DNA of 26,068 nucleotides from assembly GCA_964561005.1 (NCBI GenBank), contig CAZLNO010000051.1:1-26068 (forward strand), written 5' to 3'. This DNA is from CAZLNO01 sp964561005. Its GTDB lineage: Bacteria; Pseudomonadota; Alphaproteobacteria; Kiloniellales; Rhodovibrionaceae. The position numbers were made by a program, and so were the translations under genes. Position 1 is the stretch's first letter. Every line of letters begins with the position of its first letter. Below, one piece after another: positions 1-8,088 of the stretch. Below the pieces are notes generated by a model. That model made no database searches, was not told the DNA's origin, and saw only the letters and a program-made list of their open reading frames with translations.

Positions 1-37
1 CCAGACCAAACTTCAAGGCGTCTCGCCTGTTGAACAT
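1..37 (-). CDS. N-terminus of a Tat-exported protein (cut by window edge)
   Basis: Only the first 12 codons are inside the window; the gene runs leftward off the edge. On the minus strand an ATG at 37-35 follows a strong ribosome binding site (GAGGAGG, 4 bases before the ATG) and reads MFNRRDALKFGL. The NRRDALKxGL pattern is a textbook twin-arginine (Tat) signal start, as in many periplasmic oxidoreductases and substrate-binding proteins, so export of a folded protein to the periplasm is likely. The product cannot be named from this much sequence. It is transcribed divergently from the type II secretion operon, with about 400 bases between them. Confidence 0.6.
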   Translation of the reverse strand, partial: MFNRRDALKFGL

Positions 38-439
38 GCTACCTCCTCATGCTTCTTGCGTATGGCGCACGCAAAACGCTCCCCGCCCGAGATCACAGAC
101 AAAAGGGGATGCCGACGGTCGACGTCTTCAGGACGCCGCCGAAACTCTGTGGGCTTTCGGGCGGAGATACAGATGGTGTATTGGACACGGAGAGCCGTCG
201 CAGGCTGACCGCCCGCACATGGATTCCATGCGACACCACTTCCCCCACTTGCTGCACCCCGCCGAGCACACTACCGAATTGAGTTTCCCTGAACAAGGGA
301 GGATTATAAAGACGTGTATATCCCGCCTTGGGTATCGCCGGTTCGGAGAAATCCGCGTTATGATGGGTGTCCGCTCGGCTCGCCGGCGTGTCGCGGGCCG
401 GGCCATCGGGCCATCACAATTCCGTGAGAAGTGCTTGCA
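38..439. other. Divergent intergenic region upstream of gspE
   Basis: About 400 bases separate the left-edge Tat gene from gspE. The short reading frames here have no family-like sequence and no good ribosome binding site, so I see no gene. The stretch is less GC-rich than its surroundings around 270-330 and contains a possible promoter (listed separately). A short inverted repeat, TCCCT (286-290) and AGGGA (296-300), lies inside that promoter's spacer and could be an operator. The region must carry the start signals for both flanking genes. Confidence 0.5.
279..310 (+). promoter_or_regulatory. Possible sigma70-type promoter of the T2SS operon
   Basis: A -35-like TTGAGT (279-284) and a -10-like TATAAA (305-310) are visible. 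The 20-base spacer is longer than ideal; reading the -10 as ATTATA (303-308) gives 18. It lies about 130 bases before gspE in the most AT-rich piece of the intergenic region. Motif match only, so weak. Confidence 0.3.
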
Positions 440-2155
440 ATGTCGAACCTTGGAACAATCGAGTCCGAGCGCGATGCGCGCCTCGCCGAGCATCTGGTGG
501 CCACTGGCCGCCTGGCCGAGGCGGCGCTGGAGCGCGCGCGGCGCGTGCGCCACAGCACCGGCGAGGCGCTGCCGGGCCTGCTGCTGAAACTCGGCCTGCT
601 GTCGGAGCGGGATCTGGCGGAGGCCCTGGCGGCGGTGCATGCGCGCCCCCTGGTGCAGAGCGACGACTATCCGGCCGTCGCGCTCTACGAGGACAGGCTG
701 AGCCCCCGTTTCCTGCGCGAGGCCAAGGTGCTGCCCCTGTACCAGGACGACTCCGGCCTCCACCTGGCCATGGCGGACCCCGGCGACGACTTCGCGCGCG
801 AGGCGATCGCGCTGATGGCCGGCGTGCCGGTGCACCCGCGGGTCGCCGTGCCCGCGGAGCTGGAGCGCGCGATCGAGCAGCTCTACAGCGAGGGGGAGGA
901 GCGTCTGGAGGCCGGCGCGGAGCCGGCCGCGGGCGCCCTGGACGGCGACGTCGAGACCGACATCGAGCGGCTGCGCGACCAGGCCAGCGAGGCGCCTGTG
1001 GTGCGCCTGGTCAACCGCATCATCACCCAGGCCATCGAACAGCGCGCCTCGGACATCCACCTGGAGCCCTTCGAGAACGGGCTGCGCCTGCGCTATCGCA
1101 TCGACGGCGTGCTGCGCGAGGCCGACCCGCCGCCGACCAACCTCCGCGCGGCCATCGTCTCGCGCATCAAGATCATGGCCAAGCTGAACATCGCCGAGCG
1201 GCGCCTGCCGCAGGACGGCCGCATCAAGCTGGCGGTGCGCGGCACGCCGATCGACCTGCGCATCTCCACGCTGCCGACGCTGTACGGCGAGAGCGTGGTG
1301 ATGCGCGTGCTCGACCGCGAGAGCGTCACCCTGGAGTTCGAGGCGCTGGGAATTGAGGGGCGGAACCTGGCCACCCTGCGCCAGGCGCTGGAGCACCCCA
1401 ACGGCATCTTCCTGGTCACCGGCCCCACCGGCAGCGGCAAGACGACCACGCTCTACACCGCGCTGGCCGGGCTCAACCAGCCGGAGCGCAAGATCATCAC
1501 GGTGGAGGACCCGATCGAGTATCAGCTCGACGGAGTCAACCAGATCCAGGTCAAGCCCGGCATCGGGCTGGACTTCGCGAACGTCCTGCGCGCCATCCTG
1601 CGCCAGGACCCCGACATCATCCTGATCGGCGAGATCCGCGACCTGGAGACCGCGCAGATCGCCGCGCAGGCGGCGCTCACCGGCCATCTCGTGCTGTCGA
1701 CGCTGCACACCAACAACGCGGCCTCCAGCGTGACCCGGCTGCTGGACATGGGCGTGGAGGACTACCTCGTCACCGCCACGCTCAACGGCGTGGCGGCGCA
1801 GCGCCTGGTGCGGCGGCTCTGCCCGGAATGCCGGGAGCCCTTCGAGATCGACCCCGACCTGGCGCGGGAACTGGGCCTCGACCGCCACGGCGCGGAACCC
1901 GGCACCGTCATCTATCGCCCGCGCGGCTGTCCGGTGTGCAGCCACACCGGTTATCGCGGCCGTCTCAGCATCCTGGAGACCCTGGTCCTCGACGACGACC
2001 TGCGCCGCGCCATCCTGCAGCGCGCCGATTCCCGGACGCTGCATCGCCAGGCGGTTGCAGGCGGGCTGCGGACGCTGTACGACGACGGCATGACGAAGGT
2101 CCTGGAGGGCCTGACCTCGATCGAGGAGGTCCTGCGAGCCACCCGCGACGCCTGA
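440..2155 (+). CDS. gspE: Type II secretion ATPase GspE
   Basis: Hexameric cytoplasmic ATPase that powers pseudopilus assembly in type II secretion. The roughly 571-residue protein has the GspE/PilB layout: an N-terminal T2SSE domain, then the RecA-like core with Walker A GPTGSGKTT (328-336), the Walker B-type segment DPDIILIGEIRD (390-401) and a His box (STLHTNN). A zinc-binding tetracysteine module (CPEC at 461-464, CPVC at 497-500) marks it as GspE rather than PilT. I chose ATG 440 because GAGAA at 426-430 sits about 9 bases upstream; an in-frame GTG at 431 is too close to that site. It is the first gene of the operon, 39 bases before gspF. Confidence 0.96.
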   Translation: MSNLGTIESERDARLAEHLVATGRLAEAALERARRVRHSTGEALPGLLLKLGLLSERDLAEALAAVHARPLVQSDDYPAVALYEDRLSPRFLREAKVLPLYQDDSGLHLAMADPGDDFAREAIALMAGVPVHPRVAVPAELERAIEQLYSEGEERLEAGAEPAAGALDGDVETDIERLRDQASEAPVVRLVNRIITQAIEQRASDIHLEPFENGLRLRYRIDGVLREADPPPTNLRAAIVSRIKIMAKLNIAERRLPQDGRIKLAVRGTPIDLRISTLPTLYGESVVMRVLDRESVTLEFEALGIEGRNLATLRQALEHPNGIFLVTGPTGSGKTTTLYTALAGLNQPERKIITVEDPIEYQLDGVNQIQVKPGIGLDFANVLRAILRQDPDIILIGEIRDLETAQIAAQAALTGHLVLSTLHTNNAASSVTRLLDMGVEDYLVTATLNGVAAQRLVRRLCPECREPFEIDPDLARELGLDRHGAEPGTVIYRPRGCPVCSHTGYRGRLSILETLVLDDDLRRAILQRADSRTLHRQAVAGGLRTLYDDGMTKVLEGLTSIEEVLRATRDA

Positions 2156-2194
2156 CCGCAGCCGACACGCGCACGAGACCACGGGCACGCGACG

Positions 2195-3421
2195 ATGCCG
2201 CGCTTTCACTACCGGGCCGTCAACGCTTCCGGCGAGGTCGTGCACGGCGACATGGACGCCAGCGACCGCAAGGCGCTGGTCCAGGCCTTGCGCAAGCAGG
2301 GCTACTGGCTGCTGCACACCGAGGCGGCACGGGGCGCGGCGGGGCGCGGGACCGCCCGGCGCGGCGGCCGGCGACGGCGGCGCGGCCGCATGGACGCCGA
2401 TGCGCTGGCGCTGTTCACGCGCGAGCTGGCGACGCTGGTGGGCGCGGGCCTGCCGCTGGACCGGGCGCTGTCCACGATCGCCGAGCAGTCCCAGAGCGAG
2501 GCGCCGGCGGCAACGGCCAGCCGCCTGCTGCAGCGCGTGCGCGGCGGCGCCAGCCTGGCCGACGCCCTGGCCGAGCAGCCGGAGGTCTTCCCCAACTACT
2601 ACATCGGCCTTGTGCGCGCCGGCGAGGCGGGCGGCTCGCTGCACGAGGTGCTGGGCAACCTGACGGACAGCCTGGAGCGGGCCCGCACCCTGCGCGAGGA
2701 CGTGCGCGCCGCCCTCAACTATCCCATCCTCGTCCTGATCGCGGCGGGAATTTCGATCGTGATCCTGCTGGTCGGCGTCATCCCCGAGTTCGAGCCGCTG
2801 TTCGCCGACGCCGGGGCGGCCCTGCCGCTGACCACGCGCGTCGTGCTGGCGGTGTCCCAGGCGTTCCGGGCGTACTGGTGGACCCTGCCGGTGGCGGCCG
2901 TGCTGCTGCTGCTGGCCATCCGCCGGGCCCAGCGCAGCGAGGCCGTGCGCGCCCGACTGGATGCCGGGCTGCTGCGCCTGCCGCTGATCGGACCGCTGAT
3001 CAAGAAGATCGAGGCGGCGCGCTTCTGCCGCACTTTGGGCACACTTCTCCGCAACGGTGTCGACGTGGTTCCGGCGCTGGACATGAGCGTGGAGACCCTG
3101 AGCAACGCCCGGATGGCCGGGGCGCTGGCCGAGGCGGCGCCACGCCTGCGCCGCGGGGAGGGGCTGGCGGAACCACTGTCGGCCACCGGGGCGTTTCCCG
3201 CGCTGGCGATCCAGCTCATGCAGATCGGGGAGACAAGCGGCCAGCTCGATGCCATGCTCTTGACGGCGGCCGGGGTGTACGACGAGGAAGTGCGGCGCGA
3301 TACCAGCAAGCTGATCTCGATGCTGGTCCCCGTGGTGACGCTCGTGCTTGGCGTGGTGGTCGCGGCGCTGATCGGCTCGATCCTGTCGGCCATCCTGAGT
3401 TCCTACGATCTGCCGGTATAA
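2195..3421 (+). CDS. gspF: Type II secretion inner-membrane platform protein GspF
   Basis: Polytopic inner-membrane platform protein that couples GspE to pseudopilus growth. It has 408 residues, the normal length, and two T2SSF repeats: one beginning around residue 70 (LALFTRELATLVGAGLPL) and a second around 270 (ARFCRTLGTLLRNGVDV). Three hydrophobic segments lie near 175-197, 227-243 and 375-400, matching the three-helix GspF topology. The Arg-rich stretch at about residues 46-66 is longer than usual and probably a linker. The start is ATG 2195; no strong ribosome binding site is visible, so coupling from gspE may help. Its stop is 19 bases before the chosen gspG start. Confidence 0.95.
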   Translation: MPRFHYRAVNASGEVVHGDMDASDRKALVQALRKQGYWLLHTEAARGAAGRGTARRGGRRRRRGRMDADALALFTRELATLVGAGLPLDRALSTIAEQSQSEAPAATASRLLQRVRGGASLADALAEQPEVFPNYYIGLVRAGEAGGSLHEVLGNLTDSLERARTLREDVRAALNYPILVLIAAGISIVILLVGVIPEFEPLFADAGAALPLTTRVVLAVSQAFRAYWWTLPVAAVLLLLAIRRAQRSEAVRARLDAGLLRLPLIGPLIKKIEAARFCRTLGTLLRNGVDVVPALDMSVETLSNARMAGALAEAAPRLRRGEGLAEPLSATGAFPALAIQLMQIGETSGQLDAMLLTAAGVYDEEVRRDTSKLISMLVPVVTLVLGVVVAALIGSILSAILSSYDLPV

Positions 3422-3440
3422 TGTGGGGAGTGTTCCGACC

Positions 3441-3893
3441 GTGAACGAGTTGCCGAGCCTTGAAGCCGGCCGGCGGCCGCGCCGCCGGCGCGAAGGCGGC
3501 TTCACCCTGATCGAGCTGCTGGTCGTGCTGGTGATCCTGGGCCTGATCTCCGCCTTCGCGGCGCCGCAGGTGATCAAGTACCTGTCCAGCGCCAAGCAGG
3601 ATTCCGCCAAGGTGCAGATCGACCGCCTGTCCGGCATTCTCGACCTCTACCGCCTGGAGGTCGGCAGCTACCCCAGCGAGAGCCAGGGGCTGCAGGCGCT
3701 GGTCGAGAAGCCCGCCGACGCCGCCGGCTGGAACGGCCCCTACGTCAAGAAGTCGGAGCAGCTCGTCGATCCCTGGGGCAATCGCTACAAGTACCGCTAT
3801 CCGGGCGAGCACGGCGAGTACGATATCTATTCCCTGGGCGCCGACGGCCAGGAAGGCGGCGAGGGCGAGAACGCGGACGTGACGTCTTGGTAG
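3441..3893 (+). CDS. gspG: Major pseudopilin GspG
   Basis: Major subunit of the type II secretion pseudopilus. A short basic leader ends in the prepilin peptidase site GG|FTLIELL, with the conserved Glu at mature position 5 and a hydrophobic helix. The globular part has the GspG hallmarks: YPSESQGLQALV, WNGPYVKK, DPWGNRYKYRYPG, and a C-terminal calcium-loop-like segment (SLGADGQEGGEGENADVTSW). I prefer GTG 3441 because GGGGAG lies 10 bases upstream. An in-frame GTG at 3423 would add six residues but has no ribosome binding site. About 150 residues, normal length. Its end overlaps the gspH start by 7 bases. Confidence 0.95.
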   Translation: MNELPSLEAGRRPRRRREGGFTLIELLVVLVILGLISAFAAPQVIKYLSSAKQDSAKVQIDRLSGILDLYRLEVGSYPSESQGLQALVEKPADAAGWNGPYVKKSEQLVDPWGNRYKYRYPGEHGEYDIYSLGADGQEGGEGENADVTSW

Positions 3894-4339
3894 CCGCGGC
3901 GCACAGCCGGGGCTTCACCCTGGTGGAACTGCTGGTGGTGATGGCCCTGATGGGGCTGCTGACGGCCCTGATCTCGCCGCGGGTGCAAAGCGCCCTGCCC
4001 GGCTTCGAGCTGCGCACCGCCGCGCGCGAGCTGGCCGCGGCCTTCCGGCAGACGCGCGCGGAGGCGGTGCGGCGCGGCCAGCCGACGGTGCTGACGCTGG
4101 AGATCGACGGCGGGCGCTACCGCGTGCCCGGCGCCGAGACGGCCGCGCGTCTGCCCGCCGGCCTGAAGGTCGACGCGCTGGTGGCGGCGCGCGACGTGGC
4201 GGCGGACAGGCGCCAGGCGCGCTATCGCTTCTACCCCGACGGCACCGCGACCGGCGGGCGGGTCACGCTGACGCGCGGCGACGCCGCCTATCGGGTGGAT
4301 ATCGACTGGATGACCGGCCGTGTGCGCATCCTCGACTGA
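3887..4339 (+). CDS. gspH: Minor pseudopilin GspH
   Basis: Minor pseudopilin of the type II secretion system. A very short leader is followed by the prepilin site RG|FTLVELLVV with Glu at +5 and a transmembrane helix. The remainder (150 residues in all) has the GspH shape: LRTAARELAAAFRQTRAEAVRRGQPTVLTLE, then beta-rich sequence with FYPDGTATGGRVTL, as in GspH/FimT proteins. The only usable start is TTG 3887, which overlaps the end of gspG by 7 bases. This arrangement and a poor ribosome binding site suggest translational coupling to gspG. It overlaps gspI by 20 bases. Confidence 0.9.
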   Translation: MVAAAHSRGFTLVELLVVMALMGLLTALISPRVQSALPGFELRTAARELAAAFRQTRAEAVRRGQPTVLTLEIDGGRYRVPGAETAARLPAGLKVDALVAARDVAADRRQARYRFYPDGTATGGRVTLTRGDAAYRVDIDWMTGRVRILD

Positions 4340-4745
4340 AGACGCCGGGCGGCGGGGCCGCTCGGGCGGATTTACGTTGATCGAGGTCCTGGTTGCCTTC
4401 ACCATCATGGCCATTGCGCTCGCCGCGCTGCTGCAGGCCTTCGCGACGGGCCTGCGCAGCGGCCAGGCGGCCGGCGAGCGGGCCCGGCTGGTCGCCCGCG
4501 CGGAAAGCCGCCTGGCGAGCGTCGGTGCGTCCATCCCGCTGGCGCCGGGCCTTTATGACGGCAGCACGGAAGCGGGGCGCTGGGAAGTCGAGGTACGCCC
4601 CTATTCGCCTGCCGGACGGCCGGAATCCGCGGCGGCGGGGGCGGCCCCGGCCGGTTTCGCGCCCTACGCGGTCACGGTCGTGGTGACGGCCAAGGACGGC
4701 ACGCGGCAGCGCCTGGAAACCTTGCGTCTGGGACCGGCCCCATGA
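4320..4745 (+). CDS. gspI: Minor pseudopilin GspI
   Basis: Minor pseudopilin, expected in the pseudopilus tip with GspJ and GspK. After a leader of about 17 residues comes the prepilin site GG|FTLIEVLVAFTIMAIAL with Glu at +5. The helix motif FTLIEVLVAFxIMAIALAAL is typical of GspI. The 141-residue length is normal, and the later strand segments (WEVEVRPY, YAVTVVV) fit the GspI fold. Start GTG 4320 overlaps gspH; GGATGA a few bases before it could act as the ribosome binding site. gspJ follows 10 bases downstream. Confidence 0.9.
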   Translation: MCASSTEDAGRRGRSGGFTLIEVLVAFTIMAIALAALLQAFATGLRSGQAAGERARLVARAESRLASVGASIPLAPGLYDGSTEAGRWEVEVRPYSPAGRPESAAAGAAPAGFAPYAVTVVVTAKDGTRQRLETLRLGPAP

Positions 4746-4755
4746 GGCCCATGAC

Positions 4756-5397
4756 ATGAGCACGCGCGACATGACGGCGGGTGGCATGACAGCGGGCGAA
4801 CGCGGCTTCACGCTGATCGAGATGCTGGTGGCGCTGACCTTGATCGGTCTGCTGTCCGCCGGCCTGTTCAGCGGCCTTCGCTTCGGCGCCCGCGCCTGGG
4901 AAGCCGGCGGCGAGCGCATCGCCGCCACCAACGACGTCGAGGCCGGGCGTGCCTTCCTGCGTCGCCGCCTGGCGCAGATCCAGGCGCTGGCAATGGGCGC
5001 GGACCGCGGCGAGCGGCAGCCGGTGTTCGACGGCCGGCCGGACAGCCTGCGCTTCGCCGCCGACTGGCCGGTGCATCTCGGCCACGGCGGCGTCTACGTC
5101 TTCACGCTGCGGGCGGATGACACGAATTCGGGACTCTTGCTGGACTGGGCCCTCTACCGACCGGACGGTCCGGTGGACGTCAGCGACGGCCGCCAGCGTC
5201 CAAGGCGGTTGTTCGCCGGCGTGGACAAGGTTAGCTTCCGGTATTTCGGTCGCCGGCGGCCGGCCGAGGACGCGCGCTGGCACGATGACTGGATCGAAAG
5301 CGATCGTTTACCGAGCCTGATACAGATTACCATGACGGGCGAGGACGCCGCGACCTGGCCGCCGATCCGGGTGGCGGTGGCCGCGGCACCACTTTGA
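4756..5397 (+). CDS. gspJ: Minor pseudopilin GspJ
   Basis: Minor pseudopilin of the tip complex. The leader MSTRDMTAGGMTAGERG precedes FTLIEMLVALTLIGLLS, giving the prepilin peptidase site with Glu at +5. The sequence RFGARAWEAGGERI and the C-terminal strands (VDKVSFRYFG, LPSLIQITMTGED) are typical of GspJ; 213 residues is normal. ATG 4756 has GAGG at 4744-4747, 8 bases upstream. Two nearby ATGs at 4742 and 4751 are in another frame. A gspK gene would be expected next, but the stop is only 22 bases from the following gspL-like start, so gspK is absent here. Confidence 0.9.
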   Translation: MSTRDMTAGGMTAGERGFTLIEMLVALTLIGLLSAGLFSGLRFGARAWEAGGERIAATNDVEAGRAFLRRRLAQIQALAMGADRGERQPVFDGRPDSLRFAADWPVHLGHGGVYVFTLRADDTNSGLLLDWALYRPDGPVDVSDGRQRPRRLFAGVDKVSFRYFGRRRPAEDARWHDDWIESDRLPSLIQITMTGEDAATWPPIRVAVAAAPL

Positions 5398-5419
5398 TAT
5401 CCGGATGGGGGATCGGACG

Positions 5420-6583
5420 ATGCGCCTGACCGGCGCGTCCCTGAGCGGCGTGACAAGGACCTTCCTGCGGTGGTGGGGCGAGGAGCTGCGGCTGCTCGTG
5501 CCCGAGCCGCTGCGCGCTTTCACGGCGCGGCTGCGCCGCACCCTGGAGCTTTGCATCGCCGACGACGCCCTGCGCGTCACGCTGCGCCGCGGCGACCGGC
5601 GGGACGAACTGGGCGAGGTGCCGCTGCTGAACGACGATCCGGGCACGGCGGGACGGGCGCTGGTCGACCTGCTGCGGGAACGGCGCTCGGGCTACGACCG
5701 CCTGGTGCTCCTGGTGCCCGCGCACCGCGCCCTGCGCCGGGCGACCCGCCTGCCGCTGGCCGCGCGCGACAATCTTTCCGAGGCGATCGGCTACGACATC
5801 GATCGCCAGACGCCGTTCGGCGAGGACGAGGTCTACTACGGCTGCCGCGAGAGCGCCGTCGACCGCGCCGCCGGCTGGGTGGAGGCCGAGCTGGAGGTGA
5901 TCCGGCGCGGCGATGTCGACCCGGCGCTCGACGCGCTGCGGGTGGCGGGCCTGGAACCGGATCGCCTCGCGGTGGCGGACGGCCGCGGCACGGACCTGCG
6001 GCCGCCGGAATGGCGCCGCAAGCCGGGCGGCCTCCTGACCCGCGCCACCGTCTTCATGGCCGTCGTGGCCGTTTGCCTCGGCGCCGTCCTGGCGTATCTG
6101 CCGCTCTACCACATGAAGGCGGAGCTGGCGGCGACCGAGCGGCACGCCGCCGCGGCGCGGCGCGCGGCGAACGAGGTGCAGTCGCTGCGGCAGGACCTGG
6201 AAGCGCTGCGGGCGCGCGAGGAACAGCTCGCCGCGCGCAAACGCGGCGATCCCATGGCGCTGGCCCTGCTGGCCGAACTGACCCGCGCCATCCCGCGCGA
6301 CAGCTTCGCCATCAAGATGGGCTACGACGCCCAGGAAATCAGGCTGACCGGCTTTTCCGGCAAGGCCTCCGCGCTGATCGGCCGCCTGGAGGGCACGCGG
6401 CACCTGGCGCAAGTGCGCTTCGCCTCGCCGGTGACGCAGGATACCCGGCTGAACGCCGAGCGGTTCAACCTGGAAGCCAAGGTGAAGGCAGGAGGTGATG
6501 AGGCGGCGGGCGACGGCGTGGCGGGCGACGGCGCGGAAGGTGACGCCGCCGAGACCGACGGCGCGGAGGGCGGCGGCTCATGA
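5420..6583 (+). CDS. gspL: Type II secretion GspL-like protein with PilN-type domain
   Basis: Inner-membrane assembly platform protein linking GspE to GspM. The first ~200 residues are a divergent cytoplasmic PilM/GspL-like part (for example YDRLVLLVPAHRALRRATRL, then IGYDIDRQTPFGEDEVYY). A single transmembrane helix lies at about 210-231, a coiled coil at about 235-275, and a PilN-like periplasmic domain (AIPRDSFAIKMGYDAQEIRLTG) follows. The last ~30 residues are a low-complexity Gly/Ala/Asp/Glu tail that looks dispensable. ATG 5420 has GGGGGA 7 bases upstream; an in-frame ATG at 5405 is the alternative. The stop overlaps the gspM start (ATGA). Orthology to classical GspL is inferred from layout and operon position. 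Confidence 0.85.
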   Translation: MRLTGASLSGVTRTFLRWWGEELRLLVPEPLRAFTARLRRTLELCIADDALRVTLRRGDRRDELGEVPLLNDDPGTAGRALVDLLRERRSGYDRLVLLVPAHRALRRATRLPLAARDNLSEAIGYDIDRQTPFGEDEVYYGCRESAVDRAAGWVEAELEVIRRGDVDPALDALRVAGLEPDRLAVADGRGTDLRPPEWRRKPGGLLTRATVFMAVVAVCLGAVLAYLPLYHMKAELAATERHAAAARRAANEVQSLRQDLEALRAREEQLAARKRGDPMALALLAELTRAIPRDSFAIKMGYDAQEIRLTGFSGKASALIGRLEGTRHLAQVRFASPVTQDTRLNAERFNLEAKVKAGGDEAAGDGVAGDGAEGDAAETDGAEGGGS

Positions 6584-7161
6584 TGCGGACCCTGCCCCGC
6601 TGGATGAAGCGCGTGGCGGCCCTGGCGCTGCTGGCCATCCTGGTCGAGCTGGCATATGCCGGCGCCGTGCTGCCGCTGAAGGCGGCCTATGACGAGACGC
6701 ACGCGCGCCTGGCCGAGCAGCGCGAGCTGCTGCAGCGCTACCGCGCCGTCGCCGGCCAGCGCCAGGACCTGCGCCAGCAGCTTGCCCGGCTGCAGCGCCG
6801 GCAGGCGAGCAGCGGCCTGTTCATCTCTGGCAAGACCGATGCCCTGGCCGCCGCGGCCTTGCAGGACCGCATCTCGGACATTGCCGAGGGCGGCGGCGGC
6901 GACGTCCGCTCGCTGCAGAGCCTGGAGCCGAAGACCGAGAACGGCCTGACGCGGGTCGGCATGGACGCGCAGATCGTGGCCGACATCCGGGCCCTGAAGG
7001 ACATGCTCCACGAGATCGAGACCGGCCGTCCCCTGCTGTTCGTCCGCGAGATGGAAATTCGCGGGCGCCTGCAGCGGACCGAGGACAACGACACCGTCAT
7101 CGCGCCGGACCTGCTCATCAAGCTGTCGGTGGAGGGCTTCCGCCTGGGAGGGATGTCTTGA
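6580..7161 (+). CDS. gspM: Type II secretion GspM-like protein
   Basis: Bitopic inner-membrane protein that pairs with GspL. It has 193 residues: a short basic N-terminus, one transmembrane helix at about 12-33 (ALALLAILVELAYAGAVLPL), a coiled coil (ETHARLAEQRELLQRYRAVA) and a small ferredoxin-like periplasmic domain (SLQSLEPKTENGLTRVGMDA, then RPLLFVREMEIRGR). This is the GspM / T2SSM_b pattern. The start ATG 6580 overlaps the gspL stop in an ATGA junction, with GGAGGG about 9 bases before it. The following gene starts within its stop codon region. Confidence 0.88.
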   Translation: MMRTLPRWMKRVAALALLAILVELAYAGAVLPLKAAYDETHARLAEQRELLQRYRAVAGQRQDLRQQLARLQRRQASSGLFISGKTDALAAAALQDRISDIAEGGGGDVRSLQSLEPKTENGLTRVGMDAQIVADIRALKDMLHEIETGRPLLFVREMEIRGRLQRTEDNDTVIAPDLLIKLSVEGFRLGGMS

Positions 7162-7919
7162 AACGACGCCGCTGGCCCGCGCTCCTTCCCTTCCTGGTGC
7201 TTGCCGGCATCTCGGCGCTGCTGGCCGGCCAGGTGGAAAAGCGCCTGAGCGCGCCGCCGGCCTCGATCGAGCTTTCGCTCGCGGCTTCTGAAACCAGCGC
7301 GGAGCCGGCGGCGGGCGAGGCCCTGCCGTCGCGGGCCGCGCTGCCGGATTTCGGCGTGCCGCCGGGCGAGACCTATGCCGTCGTGGTGGACCGCAACCTC
7401 TTTGCCATCGACCGCCGGCCGCCCCCGCGGGACGACGGCGACTCCCAACGGACCACGGTCGAGCGCCGACCGCTGGAGGCGACGCTGGCCGGGGTGGTTC
7501 TGGCCGGCGAGCAGCGCTTCGTCATCCTCGTCGACAACAAGTCACAGGAGCGTCTGCGCCTCTCGCCGGGCGACAGCTTCAACGGCTGGCGACTCGCGGA
7601 GGTCGCCGCCAACGCCGCCACCTTCACCCGCGGCCCGCAGCGGCGCACGCTGTCCATGGCGTTCACCAGCGCCAGCGGGGCGGGCCGTTCGGAGGGAGCG
7701 CGCGCCGGGGGTCTCGCCACGCAGAACGCGCTGAGGCCGGACGATGCGACGGCCGCGAGCATGCGGGCGCTTCGGCGCGCGCGGCAGGGCGGTCTGGACC
7801 GCGACCCGACGCGCAGCCTCCTCTATACCCAGCAACGGAACGCCGGGGGCAAGCCGGTCCGGGCCAACCGCGTCCCGGACGTGCCGGACTACGACTATCC
7901 GGAGCCGCCCGCCGACTGA
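7158..7919 (+). CDS. Type II secretion GspC/GspN-like protein with HR domain, no PDZ
   Basis: Probable inner-membrane connector to the secretin GspD. A TTG start at 7158 overlaps the gspM stop and has GGGAGG 6 bases upstream. A helix at about residues 8-24 is followed by a disordered stretch and then a GspC homology region: VVVDRNLFAIDRRPP, LEATLAGVVLAGEQRFVIL, LRLSPGDSFNGWRLAEV. That matches the T2SSC-type domain that contacts the secretin N0 domain. Classical GspC continues into a PDZ or coiled-coil domain. Here the end (about 185-253) is Arg/Pro-rich with no PDZ fold signature. Annotators may call such proteins GspN or GspC. Confidence 0.75.
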   Translation: MKRRRWPALLPFLVLAGISALLAGQVEKRLSAPPASIELSLAASETSAEPAAGEALPSRAALPDFGVPPGETYAVVVDRNLFAIDRRPPPRDDGDSQRTTVERRPLEATLAGVVLAGEQRFVILVDNKSQERLRLSPGDSFNGWRLAEVAANAATFTRGPQRRTLSMAFTSASGAGRSEGARAGGLATQNALRPDDATAASMRALRRARQGGLDRDPTRSLLYTQQRNAGGKPVRANRVPDVPDYDYPEPPAD

Positions 7920-7949
7920 GGCACGGACACACGAATTCTAAACCCATCA

Positions 7950-7973
7950 CGCGCCATTCAGGGAAACGGCGCG
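7950..7973. repeat. Inverted repeat between the GspC/N-like gene and gspD
   Basis: CGCGCC (7950-7955) and GGCGCG (7968-7973) can pair around a 12-base loop. A second possible stem, GGCGAA (7981-7986) with TTCGCC (8000-8005), lies just downstream. Neither is followed by a T tract, so a classical intrinsic terminator is not evident. They may attenuate read-through into gspD. Confidence 0.35.
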
Positions 7974-8022
7974 CGGGGCTGGCGAAAAGGTTGGCCGAAT
8001 TCGCCACGGCCACGCCGGGATC

Positions 8023-8064
8023 GACTTCGGGGGGCCGACTTCAGGGGTCTGGCTTCGGGGGACA
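8023..8064 (+). repeat. Three tandem 14-bp direct repeats upstream of gspD
   Basis: Three adjacent 14-base units (8023-8036, 8037-8050, 8051-8064) share the pattern G[A/G]CTTC[A/G]GGGG followed by four variable bases. The last unit ends 24 bases before the gspD ATG. This could be a regulator binding array, an RNA element in the leader, or replication slippage. No protein is encoded here. Confidence 0.7.
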
Positions 8065-8088
8065 GGGGAAATCTCGAAAGAACGCGGA

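Noticed and set aside
30..587. Plus-strand frame overlapping the gspE start
   Set aside because: No ribosome binding site or family-like sequence, and it conflicts with the well-placed gspE start.
128..3637. A 1169-codon minus-strand open frame opposite gspE and gspF
   Set aside because: Antisense shadow of two certain genes, with no recognisable protein sequence.
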